A DNA stretch of 64,000 nucleotides from Vanessa cardui. Taxonomy: Eukaryota; Arthropoda; Insecta; Lepidoptera; Nymphalidae. A model generated the notes under the pieces. It ran no database searches and was not told where the DNA came from. It saw nothing but the letters and a program-made list of their open reading frames with translations. The DNA is taken from positions 6,423,318-6,487,317 of the forward strand of contig NC_061131.1 of NCBI RefSeq assembly GCF_905220365.1, read 5' to 3'. Of this stretch, positions 10,877 to 22,528 are shown piece by piece. The first letter of the stretch is position 1, and the number at the start of each line of letters is the position of its first letter. The position numbers and the translations under genes were made by a program.

Positions 10877-11864
10877 TTCGGTCCTTAAATTAAGGATGTA
10901 GTTAGTCGCTTAGCAATAAGTCTATTAACTATCGTGCATTAACTATGATTATTATTAGAAAATATCAGGATTAAATAATTGATCGCATATATTTAACTTT
11001 GCACTGTTACTCAGGACTTTAATTCAATAAAATTTTACTGCAGACTGGAGGTATTAAATAATCTATCTTCATGAAGTTTTTAATTTTATATTTACCTTTG
11101 TATAATGTTGTTGCGATTCGAACGATTAACTCAAGTTATATTTTTCACCAATTAATGAAATACAAAACACTAAGTAATTGTTAAAAAATCTTATCAAAAT
11201 TTAAAGTTTAATCTTATAATAAAATAAACACTCCACCCACAACGAGACAATTGACACTTAATTTATATCTTAACAATAGTGTTGCTCTATATTTGATGGT
11301 AGGATATAATAAAATAATTATTATAATTAACCATGAAAATGATTGATTTTGTGGGAATTTTATCCTGTTCAAAAAATTAATTAAAAATCCTTTCATTTCT
11401 TTTAATAACACCGTTTCATCATATTATAACTTTAAATTGAAGCCAAATTGAAGTTATAATATGATGAAACGGTATTTACTTCCAAAAATTAATAATCTTA
11501 AATTGCAATCATTGTTAATATGATTTTTGTTTCTGTTATTATTTTTCACATATTGGTAATTTGGTAGATTTTTTTATAGTATTATCTAGTATGGCCGTTT
11601 CTTTTCTATATATTTTTCAATGATTGACTATGTAAATTGAAATGGAAAATTTTTCTCAAAAATGAATAATATACAACGTTTCATTTAGGCAATGGCAACA
11701 TTATTTATATTTTTCATTAGATATTTGATTATCTGTTCTATTGGCCAATTGGACAATCGTTAGGTGCCAATTTTTAGTGCAATTCTTGTTTTATTAAATA
11801 CTATATTGTTAATTCTTATCTTAAAAATGTAAAAATCTATAAAAGCCATTCAAAAGTTTACAAA
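10877..11864. promoter_or_regulatory. Divergent Abi/Strip promoter region
   Basis: About 1 kb between the two start codons, transcribed outward on both sides. On the minus strand a non-coding first exon of Abi is likely: its donor is AAAG|GTAAAT at 11096/11095, and a possible acceptor TTTAAG lies just upstream of the Abi ATG. The Strip side is plain AT-rich sequence up to the ATG context CAAAATGG. No TATA box can be assigned with confidence. Confidence 0.55.
11410..11473. repeat. Perfect 23-bp-arm inverted repeat between Abi and Strip
   Basis: Arms accgtttcatcatattataa(ctt), 23 bp each at 11410-11432 and 11451-11473, with an 18-bp spacer. The match is perfect across the full arms. It could be a small foldback element or a hairpin in the shared promoter. 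Confidence 0.9.
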
Positions 11865-14318
11865 ATGGGAACCAACGGTAATGGACGTCGCGGAGGCGCT
11901 AAACAACTGGATGTTCGCCGGCCCATGGAAGAAGGGGAGTGTATGAGCCTGAACGACGAGAGCCCTGAATTGGATTTTGTGTATGATGATTGCGATACAC
12001 AAGCAAATGAAATTGCTGAACTCTACAGTTACACTGAACATCCCGAGTTCCAATTTAATGTGAAAGCATTTGAGGATATTATGGAAGAATTCAATTTTCC
12101 TCCTAGTTGGCAAAGACTAACAAATCAACAACAGCGATCTGTTGTTATGAAGTTGCTAGATCATCTGGATGTTGCAGTGACTGAGATCCGAATGCGAGCA
12201 ATGCGATGCATTTTGTATTTGGCTCAAGGTTGCTGGGCCGAAATGCAGTCTGATACGGAACAAGCTCATTGGGCTCGTCATAATATAATGATGTTGTACG
12301 AAATGGGGACGTTTTCTGCATTCGTAGAACTTTTAAATTTAGAAATTGTTAGAAGTAATGCTGCTGTAGCATCTAGAAAGCTTGCAGAATCTTTAGCTGA
12401 TTCAACTAACTTGAGAGTAATTTTATCTGTTTTGTACCTCATAACAGAACATATGAGAACTGAAAAAGATAATCCCAACTCAGAATATATTCATTTATTT
12501 AAAACATTTAAAGAAGAAATAGGAACACCCTTTGGAGAAGAATTGCTACCAGTTAAACTTTTAGGCATGGTTACTCAATTATGTGTAGGAACTACTCCTC
12601 ACTTTCCTATGAAAAAAGTATTGCTGCTACTGTGGAAAATTTTACTGGTATACCTTGGGGGTTCTAAAGAAATAAAGGAAAGAAAAGCCAAATTACGTGA
12701 GAAATATGGTTTGCCTCCTGTAACCGAAGATACTCTTGAAGTAATAAAAGGAATGCGTTCAAGTTCTCCTCCTCCTAGTGCAGCAGATATGATTGAAAAC
12801 CAGAATCCGGGTCAGAGAAAACTAAAAGAAAATGAAAGAGCACTTCGAAGGCAAACTTTTATAAAACAAACATCTCTTGATGAATCGGACGAGCAAATTT
12901 TTACCGACAAAGAGGAAACTGGCAATGGCTCTGAAGATTATTCAATGGAATTTCAGTCCATGTCCAATGAAGGTATGCAGAATATGAATCAAAATTGTCC
13001 AGATTACATGTACATTAAACGATTTGATAGTCCGCCACCACCTCCTCCCTTGCCTAGATGCTTGCCATGGAGGTCTAAAGTTCGTCAAAAAGATATTGAC
13101 ATGTTCTTAGATAATGTAAGAATAAAATTTGTTGGTTATTCACTACCTGGCGACAGACAGACAATAGCTGGCTTACCACAGCCCATTCATGAAGGTATTG
13201 AGATATTAAAGAAACACATGTACACCAGTCTTGCTGAAGTTCAAGCAGAAAGAGAAATTGAAATAGCTCGAAGCCCTCTTACTAGAGGTGAAAAAGAAGT
13301 AGAAGAAACTGAGGCAGAAGTTTTGTACAGAGCCATGCTGTCAAATCTTCCACAGTATATGATTGCACTATTAAAGATACTATTAGCTGCAACACCCACA
13401 TCTACGGCAAAAACATATTCCATGAACATAATGGCTGATGTTTTGCCTGAAGAAATGCCCATGACAGTACTGCAGTCATTAAAGCTTGGTATAGATGTAA
13501 ACAGACACAAAGAAATCATTGTCAAAGCTGTGACAGCTATATTGCTACTGCTTTTGAAACATTTTAAATTAAATCATGTGTATCAGTTTGAATTTATGTC
13601 ACAGCATTTGGTATTTGCTAATTGTATGCCTTTAGTAGTGAAATTTTTTAATCAAAATATTCTCTCTTACATTGGAGCAAAGAATACAATACCAATATTT
13701 GACTTCCCCGCCTGTGTTATAGGTGAACAACCTGAACTTACCAAAGAGTGTTTGGAAATAGGTGACTCTCCAGTTCCCTATTCTTGGAGGAATGTTTTCT
13801 CATGCATAAATCTTTTGAGAATATTAAATAAATTAACAAAGTGGAAAAATGCTAGAATTATGATGTTGGTTGTAGTTAAAAGTTCTCCAATATTGAAGCG
13901 TACATTGAAGGTGAGACATGCATTGATGCAGTTCTATGTGCTGAAGCTGCTAAAGATGCAAACTAAATACTTAGGTCGCCAGTGGAGGAAAACTAACATG
14001 AAAACAATAAGTGCAATATACTCAAAAGTAAGACATAGGCTCAATGATGACTGGGCTTTTGGGAATGAAATTGATGCACGACCTTGGGATTTTCAAGACG
14101 AAGAGTGTGCTCTTAAGGTCAGTGTAGATCGATTCAATCAAAGAAGATATGGCACTGATTACCTAGAGAGTGAATTATCACCAGTCGACACAGACATTAA
14201 CAGTGTTCTTGATGTGAATGTCGAGCTTGATGAGGAATTTAAAAGTAATTATGAGCTATGGCTTGATCAGGAGGTATATAATAATGAAATCAACTGGGAT
14301 GTTTTGTTATCTGCATGA
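11865..14318 (+). CDS. Strip: Striatin-interacting protein (Strip/FAM40), STRIPAK scaffold
   Basis: A single uninterrupted frame of 817 residues, matching the usual STRIP length (about 800-840 aa). After a basic N-terminus, the N1221-type domain runs from about residue 40 to 300 (YSYTEHPEFQF, LAQGCWAEMQSD, NIMMLYEMGTFSAFVELLN). A disordered Ser/Glu segment and a proline cluster, SPPPPPPLPRCLPW, lie near residues 388-402. The DUF3402 region follows (KVRQKDIDMFLDNVR, LPGDRQTIAGLPQPIHEG) up to the WDFQDEECAL and NYELWLDQEVY segments. STRIP proteins scaffold the STRIPAK complex, joining striatin/PP2A with GCK kinases; in flies Strip also affects Hippo signalling and early-endosome organisation. 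The start follows the conserved acidic DESPELDFVYDD context. AATAAA signals follow within 10 and 100 bp. No intron is present, which is unusual for this family. Confidence 0.96.
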   Translation: MGTNGNGRRGGAKQLDVRRPMEEGECMSLNDESPELDFVYDDCDTQANEIAELYSYTEHPEFQFNVKAFEDIMEEFNFPPSWQRLTNQQQRSVVMKLLDHLDVAVTEIRMRAMRCILYLAQGCWAEMQSDTEQAHWARHNIMMLYEMGTFSAFVELLNLEIVRSNAAVASRKLAESLADSTNLRVILSVLYLITEHMRTEKDNPNSEYIHLFKTFKEEIGTPFGEELLPVKLLGMVTQLCVGTTPHFPMKKVLLLLWKILLVYLGGSKEIKERKAKLREKYGLPPVTEDTLEVIKGMRSSSPPPSAADMIENQNPGQRKLKENERALRRQTFIKQTSLDESDEQIFTDKEETGNGSEDYSMEFQSMSNEGMQNMNQNCPDYMYIKRFDSPPPPPPLPRCLPWRSKVRQKDIDMFLDNVRIKFVGYSLPGDRQTIAGLPQPIHEGIEILKKHMYTSLAEVQAEREIEIARSPLTRGEKEVEETEAEVLYRAMLSNLPQYMIALLKILLAATPTSTAKTYSMNIMADVLPEEMPMTVLQSLKLGIDVNRHKEIIVKAVTAILLLLLKHFKLNHVYQFEFMSQHLVFANCMPLVVKFFNQNILSYIGAKNTIPIFDFPACVIGEQPELTKECLEIGDSPVPYSWRNVFSCINLLRILNKLTKWKNARIMMLVVVKSSPILKRTLKVRHALMQFYVLKLLKMQTKYLGRQWRKTNMKTISAIYSKVRHRLNDDWAFGNEIDARPWDFQDEECALKVSVDRFNQRRYGTDYLESELSPVDTDINSVLDVNVELDEEFKSNYELWLDQEVYNNEINWDVLLSA

Positions 14319-17300
14319 AATAAATAAGTTTAAAAAATGTAAAAACATATTTGTAGTTTTTCTTTTATATTATTTTAATCAAGTTTTAAACTAGATTTTC
14401 TGTATTGAAACTATTAAATAAATTTATTTTACATGTAACTTCAGTGTTTGTGGACAGTGTACAGTTTTATTTGCATGGCATTAGATTTCCCGTGTATTTA
14501 TGAATTAAGTTAGAAGATATTTTAGTATTTTATCAGCATTATTGCAAACAAAGTTAGCAATGAAATCAGTATATAAGCTGATAAGTTTTTTGAAATCTCA
14601 AACTATGTGTAAATCATTATTTATTTATCATATTTTGTCTTCAATACAAAAAAAAAATCTTTAATATTATAAGCTCATATTTATTATTTTGATGTTGCAC
14701 AAGCTTTGAAAATGACATTTTGAACACTAAGGAACAGGAAATGAGTACTGTATGTGTACTCTCTGTGTGACTGTCATGATACATGCTATTTAAAATATAT
14801 TTCTGGATAAAAAGTGATAATTATTAAAAGTTATTGTTAGCCTGATTTAATAAATAAAAAATACTCCAAATAGTCAGATCATATTAATAAAAACTAAAAC
14901 ATTAAAATATGCAACAATATTGTAGACTATAGATTTATTTTAAAGAATTTGTAGAAAAATATCTTTAAACTTTTTCATATAAATTAATAAAAATATTGTT
15001 TTTTATATAATCATTTGTTTATTGTGTTTTATGTTCTGAAATACAAGTTTATTAATTACTGATATTACAGATTTAAATTGTCTTTTATAAACATAAATAA
15101 TTATCCGACTACTTTTTTTTTTATAAAAACTTATAGATGAGTTTTGAGTTCGCCATACAGTAAAATTTGGAATTCAAGTTTTAGAACACGTGAAAAACAT
15201 GAATTGTAAAATAAATATCCCTTTTTTCATTGTAAATGTCTAGTAGGTAAAGCTACTTTGTAGTGTATTATAATAAATTGACTATGAAATAAACTATTTA
15301 AGATTTGTAATGTTTTGGTAAATAGCATATACTTAAATATAATTCAAATTATATAACTTAGGTAAACAATAAATGTTCTGATTCTTAACTCCTGTTTATT
15401 TAGGACGGGTTACGATTTGTATTATTTCACGAAATTGTACATTAAATTAAATAAATGTGTATGTTATTTACAGTTTTATTATTTCAATATCTATGTCATA
15501 AGACCTGGAATAAAGTTGTTTATCAAAAAGAGTAGGCACCTATATAAAATTAACATCCTTTCCATTTCATTCCAAAGTACAAAATATAAGACATATTAAT
15601 CCAGTTTAGTTATGTTATTTTTCCTAGCAACATATAATATTACTTCATGTACATAATAACACAAAAAATGAGAAGCGACACTATATTTTTATTTCTATAA
15701 ATTTATATCTTTACGAAACTTGGCCTGGGTTTGCACTATACCCTTTTTCTTTTACTACTATATTTTATATATAGTATATATAGGTGTCTTACAAAAATAA
15801 TCATATATATACTATTAGACTATCATTTATGTAAGACAACTATCGTATTCTTATCGGCTGCATCACCCCAAAGCATAATTTCATAATTTCACTAAAAGTA
15901 ACATAAACGGCGAGTTTTATCAACAATAGTTAACACTTTTATTTGATTTTTTTACTACCAATTCTGCAAGCAGCTTAGGTAGTCGAAAATCAATTTATGT
16001 GTGAACTCCATTGTAGCTAGGCATAAATATTTAACAAAAAGTTTAATATTTGCCAATATAAAAGGTATATTTAGGAATTAGTTATTACAATTGGAGTATT
16101 TTTTGTCTTATTAAGACTCAATATCTGATAGTTAAGGTAAGTAGATTAATTCGTATGGCAAACTTTATTAATATTTATAATTAATTATTAAACATTCATA
16201 TTAACAGCAGTGTTGCATTTAATTTTGATTGCTTCCAATGATGTTCTATTACCTAAACAGATATGTCATTAACGCGCAAAAAGTGTTTTACGTAGTAATA
16301 CGTTATAATACATCATAATTACGTGGTAATATGTTTTGCGTAATTAAAACATCTAGTTATCCCTTTTACTCATTGTTTTTATCAAGCTATCCTTTTTACT
16401 TGTAACGAAATGTAAAATAAACGGTCCCCGGCGCGGCACACTTTTTTCTGTTGTTTAGTATGGGAATAACATATCTGTTTATTAGAATATCATTGATCGC
16501 TTCGATATTTTTAAGAAAGTTGCTCGATTCTATAAATGAAAAAAGTAGATAAATTTGCAAGTAGAGACCATATACCTAATTCTTATTACGAAATTTAAGC
16601 TACATATTTATGCTAGACTTGGTATTAATTATTATGCATATCCTTGACTAAAGTCACTTATAATTTTGTCAATTGCAAATTGATGGCGTATTTACGTACG
16701 TCATTAAAAGTAGTACGGATCTAATCACTTTTGACGGCGCACCCTTTCCCCTTAATGCCGGTTGTGATTATAACATAACTAAGTGCATGAGATGACGAAT
16801 GAATTCAACAAAAAAAAAATTCAAATTGGACTATATCTGTTAATGCATAAATGTATGCATGCCGATAATTTAACGTGGAGGGGAAAACCTCTGGCGGTTG
16901 AGCACGGTAATGTCTTTGATTAGATGCACTAAGTTAATTTAAAACAAAAAGATTTATGTAGGTAAAAATAATATCTACCTAAATACAAAGTGTACAACCA
17001 ACAAATTTTAATGAGTAATTCTTAATTTCATAATGTACCAAAAAGAACTAAACGGCAAGGGTATAATATGAATTTAAGGTAACTAAAACCTAAAACAAAA
17101 TGCACTTCCGTACCATTAAGTACAAAAAGGATTTTAATAGCATAAGCAACCTGGGTTTGTTCTCACGTCAAACGTCGCTTCGTTGACATCAAAACATTTA
17201 TAATATTGGGTATTATAATGGATCCTCTATCCTCTCTACGGGGGCACTTAAGAGCCGCGAGGGTGAAATACTGTTCTCTTATCAAATTTGTATTTGTTAT

Positions 17301-17622
17301 TTAATTTAGGTATAACTCAAAGTTTTCTGTTAACGAGAATTAATAACACCAAAAGCATTTTTTTTTGGATCAAAATGACAAAAACAAACATAGGCTTTAG
17401 TACTCTAACAAAAACTAAAAACTTAATAATGGTGATTTAAACGTACCTAACTGATATTACATTATTTTTAGAAATCTATTTAGACTCAAAACTTCTGTGT
17501 AATCTTCTGTGTGAACTCCATTTCTGGGAGACTCCTCCCAGACATGAACAGTAAATGAGGGCTCAGCAGCATGCTAGAACAAGATGACTTTCGTACTCTT
17601 CGATTAGTAGTATGTACTTACT
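14319..17622. other. Intergenic AT-rich region
   Basis: Begins with the Strip 3' UTR (AATAAA at about 14321 and 14416). The remainder is AT-rich with no coding signal. Short inverted motifs around 16290-16360 (attacg/cgtaat) are weak. No repeat family recurring elsewhere in the window was recognised here. Confidence 0.45.
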
Positions 17623-17930
17623 TTGTTTATTTTCATAGTATTATCAGATGGCATTTTGATTTGGAGGAACGCTACAGATATTAAAGCTGTGTTCAATGTG
17701 CAAAAGAGAGCTGTCCTATCTGTTTATAATCTCGGAGCTCGAGATTCTCTTTGGGATGTTTTATATAAGGTGAAGACTTACAGTTACTTCACTATATTAT
17801 GTTTACAACAACATTATGAACATTCACAATAAATAAGCCCTTTTCGAAAGAAACAGTGACAAACGTCGTAAATACAAGAGGAGAGACAAGAACTTATGGT
17901 TATATCTTTTTACCAATTTCCAACTAATTT
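17623..17930 (+). pseudogene. Degraded non-LTR retrotransposon reverse-transcriptase C-terminus
   Basis: The translated remnant carries GILIWRNATD and VQKRAVLSVYNLG, then an ILCLQQ-like segment. After a frame break it continues as VNTRGETRTYGY with a downstream FLPISN. This order (W-N, QKRA-R, Ly, NTR, LP) is typical of the C-terminal region of jockey/CR1-type LINE ORF2 proteins. Both ends are missing and a stop interrupts the frame, so it is a dead fragment. Confidence 0.65.
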
Positions 17931-18689
17931 TCATAGTATTATATTTTAGTAGTATTTTGTGCTCGGCCCATCAATAAATTTAAATTTCATTTTGAAATAT
18001 CATTGCAAAATAAAGCATATTAGGTACTCAATACAAGAATTAGTTAATGATAACAAAGCATGTAGTTAGTAGCTATTGATTTCCAGGCCGGATTATTGTA
18101 AATTTAATAGTACTTTTTTACATAAAGTCTGTAATTAAAATAGGTAATGGAGAAGTGACTACTGGGTTCTTTTCGGTTTTTCTTAATACAATTGATTTTA
18201 TGTATCAGTGATAGCTTTACATTTATGTAATTCAATACTGTGACTTGACGATTCAATTCGAGACATGTGTTTTTATGAGCTTACTTGAATCGAAAAATGT
18301 TTTGAATTGATTTTACTTTCTTCAATTAATTCAAATTTTATTCACCAGAGTAGCCAATAAATCGTTGAAAGTTTTGGTTGTAGGTACATAACATAAATAT
18401 TTTTATCGTCGAACTGTTCAAAATTTTCTTGAATTTTCTTGAATTTTTTTTTTTGAAAAGAAAAATATAAACGTAAAAGTATATTATATTTTTGTCGTAT
18501 GCGGCACACAGACTAACAGTTACATTACGATACAATCTTAACGCTGAAGAATTTTCTGCTCTATAACCCGTATAATCTTTTAGTTCAAACAGCGTAGAAG
18601 AGCTTAGCGATCTTTTGCATTTTCTCTGTGTTTCATGTTCACTAACACGTATAAAATACACATTCTATAAAACAACTTTATTCTTAAAA
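17931..18689. promoter_or_regulatory. Upstream region of the 396-aa membrane protein gene
   Basis: AT-rich, with no gene. The transcription start of the next gene should lie in its right part, perhaps near 18600-18660, but no clear TATA box or initiator stands out. Confidence 0.3.
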
Positions 18690-21600
18690 ATGTTACAAGT
18701 AGCGTTGTGTGCATCTATTTTTTCGATAGTTTTATCTTCACAAGTGTTTGAAGATGATTTAAATTTGAATGATATTTTGCGATCGGATTTAATGCCAACG
18801 TATTTTATGGTTGATGTAAAAAGTAAAAACAATGTAAGCGAAATAGTAATGGACAGCAAAACGCCGTCAGTAAATGGTTCAATTGATGCAGCTCTCTCTA
18901 CATTGGATTTTCACAGGTATTATTGAAGTCTGACGTTTTTTTTTAATTGTCCACATTTAGACATTAGATATAAGTATAATATTTTTATGCTTAAAATTAG
19001 TTATGTTTTATTTGGTGGCGATAAAAATTAAGGCAACTGATTAACTGTACAATTACATAATTAAATTAAGACACTTTACTTTTAACAAGTAAAATAGTGA
19101 TGTTGCCTGTAAATCAATCAATAAATAATAATCCCTTGCTAATGTCTTCTTTTGAAGAGAAGGCTTGGAACTTATCCACGACACTGATCCAATTTGTATG
19201 CAATACAATTTACTAGCGACCCGCCCGGCTTTGCACGGGTGCAATACTGATACTTAATATTCTACAGAATTTCTTTATTTAGGTCATTACATTAGAAACG
19301 GCTAAAATTATCAGTATTTCTTTACTATATTGTCCATATGTTATATACATAAACCTTCCTCTCGAATCACTCTATCTATTAAAAAAATCAAAATCAATAG
19401 CTTAATTTAAAGATCTAAGCATACGTAAGGATATACAGGCACCGGTAAGCGACTTTGTTTTATACTATGTAATGATGATTAATTATTATCTTTGAAGGAA
19501 AATGATGAACGAATACCAGTGTCGAAACTATATCGCTGAGCAAATACTAGATGAAATGGGTAAAAATGTATTACAAAACCGTTTTGGTAAACCCTTTGAA
19601 AATAATAATATATTCAGTAAAAAGGTATTGACGCGACGCTCGCATGATCTAAGAGACAACGTTTTACATGATTCAGGTTCTTCAAATTACCAAGAGTGGC
19701 TGGCTAAGTAAGTATCTCAATTTTAGATTAAATTATTCAATACATCAGTTCTAAAACTCATAATATTTAAACACAGAATTGCAGCCAAAAATAGTAAATT
19801 TAAATAGTTTCAAGCAATTTTTTGATCAGAGTTTACTGTAGATTATTCTTATTTATTTACATTTTCTAACATAAACTAATCTTTCCCTTACAGAGTGATG
19901 GCTCTCAATGACATAAACCGACGCTATAATTTATCTGTAAACCCTAACTTTAACAACACTGATCAAAATGATGCATTATATCGCCCTCAACCAAGAGAAG
20001 GTTATGAGGTTGCTGAGCCCACAGACACGACTCTTGGAGACACCGATGGGATTATGTATGACGTTTCTAAACACGGTATGGGTTGCTTAGTTATATTTCA
20101 TTCGGTCTAAGTTTGATGGGTCGTTGGCAACACTATTCTGACCTGCATTATTTAATATTTTATGTGATTATTTTAATGTAGTAACTATAAGGCCGTTTTA
20201 TTCGCCATATATGATTTTTACCTCAGTATTTTCACGGTTTATCCATCAATATATTTCTTTTAAATTGAGAACTTTAGACAAGTAATTGTTTTTTATTAAA
20301 CTAACGACGACATTTATGTAGAAATATATGATACTTATTTTTTTATGTCAGTTTAATATAAAAAGTATAAAGTTACTAAAAAACCTAGACTAATCTTCAG
20401 ATTAACATGAATATCATAAACACCATCTTGCATTACAAAAGAGTAGCATGGTTGAAGAAAATATAGTAGGTAGGGATTAGGACTTTTGCTTGTCGAAAAT
20501 CAAACAATAATTATATAATACAAGCATATTATATTGAGTTTGTTCCATTTTATAGGTGGTGGCTATGAGTATTCGATGCCTCCTCCACCGCCACCACTTT
20601 ACCACCACTCGTCGCCACCAATACACGAAATACACGAGGAATACGCTGTAGAAAAGGATACTCACGGATTGGGCTTAGCAGATCTCTTCGACATATCCCT
20701 CACAGGCATCGCTTTTTTGTCATTTGGCATGTTCGTGTTACAAGTGCTAATGTGCATCACAATGGTTTGTAATTTTCTTATATACTTAGTTAGTAATTAA
20801 TTATATCTTATAATTTGTTAACCTAATAATATCTTCGTTCCTTTTATATCTACGTTCAATTTATCCAAATAAATTTTATTATCTATAACTACACCATACT
20901 TATTGACACGGAACTATTACTATTTGATTTTTAAATTCATATCTAAAGTGGACACTCTAATTTATTGTTATAGTGATATTCGTTTTTTTCATAAAAATGA
21001 GGAACTTTTTCTATTTTACGTCATATAATATCATTTTTACTAGAATTGGTTTAGTTCAAATTCCTATTTGAAACGTTGATCCTGATGGTTTTAGTTGGAC
21101 AATTTGAGAATCAACAATAATATTTTTAATGTCAAGATACGAAATATCATTCTACAAACATAAACTTATCCTTAACAGTGATGGATACGAATACTTCTTA
21201 AGATCAAATTATTATTATTTTTTTTTATGTTATAGGTTGGCGGACGAGCATATGGGCCACCTGATGGAAAGTGGTCACCATCACCCATAGACAATGACAC
21301 TGTATATTACCTTACATCGTCAATGGGCCACCAACCTTGGGAACTAAGATGTTATGTCCCTTTTGCTGTAGTTACACTGGCTCACTCACCCTTCAAACCG
21401 GAACACAACAATACTGAGTACTGTTATTTGGCGGTAGAATAACTATTATGCCTTTACAGTACAACAGAGCATTAATTACATATTGTTTCTTAATTTTAGA
21501 ATCATCCGCAGACGCAACTGATGCAAGTAGTCGATAACACAGACACAGTTAACGTTGATGATGTTTTTCGTAACAAAAGAGAATCAGAGCTCCCTAATCG

Positions 21601-22528
21601 ATCTGTATCAGCTCTCAATAATCTAGCCAGATATGCCATGATGGCGATCAAACCCCAGACAACTTTGTGCATGTACCGTACACTGTGTATTGGTAACAAA
21701 CATGCGAGGAATATGCGAGATAGGAACAGATATTGGTTGCCGTTATGGCAGTAAGTATTTCACTATCATAATGATGCTGCTGAATATATTTTATTTTCCT
21801 CTGCTAAACAATCTGAGCTTAAGAGATTCTTCGAGAACATTATTTTCTTATTTAGAGTAAATCTTTTTATTTGTTTTTAATTGTTCATTACAACAAAACA
21901 ATCTTTAAAGCAAAAACTAATATTATAAATGCGAAAGTATAGTACAAAACAAATTAGATGTAGCATCGGAAAATGCAATGAAATGAAAATAAAACCGATT
22001 ACTGTCGATTTACATAACCAATAGAAAAAGCTCACTATCGCGCCATTCGACGCTATTCGTCGCTTTAGATTCTAGCGTCAGAGAAAGCAAATGCATGTAA
22101 AACGACATGTCAAATTGACGAATATATTAGGTCATATGATATTACAAGTTTGTGCAAAGATCATATTCGCACGAGAAATAAATATTGATAATTTGGAATA
22201 GCGTACTCAATTCGGATGTGATCGCTTTTACGAATTTTGCCGATGCTACATCTAAGTTGTGTCGTACTATAACATTTTCTTTATGTCTACAACAGTCTTT
22301 TGTTTTCTGTTGCTCTTCATAGCCAAACCGCTGAACCGAATTTATTGAAATTTGGTATGGCAACTGTTTATGTCTAAAACTTCGAATTCGATTTTTAAAA
22401 TAAATTTTTGTTAAAGCGCTGGAGTAGCTTGGACACGCGGCGGCGCTCTCGGTGCGCTGCGAGCCTCTATCCTCGGTCTTGGCGGAGCTGACTGCGAAGA
22501 ATTTTATCCGAAGCGAAACTGTACTTAA
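18690..22528 (+). CDS. Signal-peptide, single-pass membrane protein of unknown function, 396 aa
   Basis: Six exons join in frame: 18690-18916, 19498-19707, 19894-20075, 20556-20764, 21500-21750 and 22417-22528 (TAA). All introns are GT-AG with consistent phases (2,2,1,0,2). Residues 1-17 (MLQVALCASIFSIVLSS) look like a signal peptide. The middle is polar. A proline run at about 215-220 is followed by His/Ser/Pro-rich YHHSSPPIHE. One hydrophobic helix at about 253-276 (ISLTGIAFLSFGMFVLQVLM) ends exactly at an exon border. The C-terminal 120 residues carry TLCMYRTLCIGN and finish GLGGADCEEFYPKRNCT, with cysteines that could be disulphide-bonded. I do not recognise a named family. The last exon is only 37 codons and is easy to miss. 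Possible role: cell-surface or secretory-pathway protein (inference). Confidence 0.85.
19212..19480 (+). repeat. Interspersed repeat family D (ACTAGCGACCCG...), in intron
   Basis: Begins actagcgacccgcccggctt, passes cactctatctattaaaaaaa and ends gcgactttgttttatactat. The same start and end words recur at 28781 and, inverted, at 56773, with partial copies at 23450 and 44757. It ends only about 17 bp before the acceptor of exon 2 of the 396-aa gene. Class unknown; the constant 3' end and variable 5' end suggest a LINE tail or a SINE. Confidence 0.7.
21231..21445 (+). repeat. Interspersed repeat family C, truncated at right
   Basis: Same word order as the copy at 8241, from ttataggttggcggacgagc through gggaactaagatgttatgtc to ggcggtagaataact, then it stops. 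It lies in intron 4 of the 396-aa gene, about 55 bp before exon 5. Confidence 0.75.
21938..22271 (-). mobile_element. MITE family A, copy 2, in intron 5 of the 396-aa gene
   Basis: Inverse orientation of the element at 2758, with the same TATAGTACNACACAA termini and GCATCGG words. The internal gtcatatgatattacaag and gtactcaattcggatgtgatc blocks match. It inserted between exon 5 and the small terminal exon. Confidence 0.8.

Noticed and set aside
18615..18689. Upstream extension of the 396-aa protein frame (25 residues before the first ATG)
   Set aside because: The extension has no ATG; it would need a TTG start. The ATG at 18690 directly precedes a typical signal peptide.
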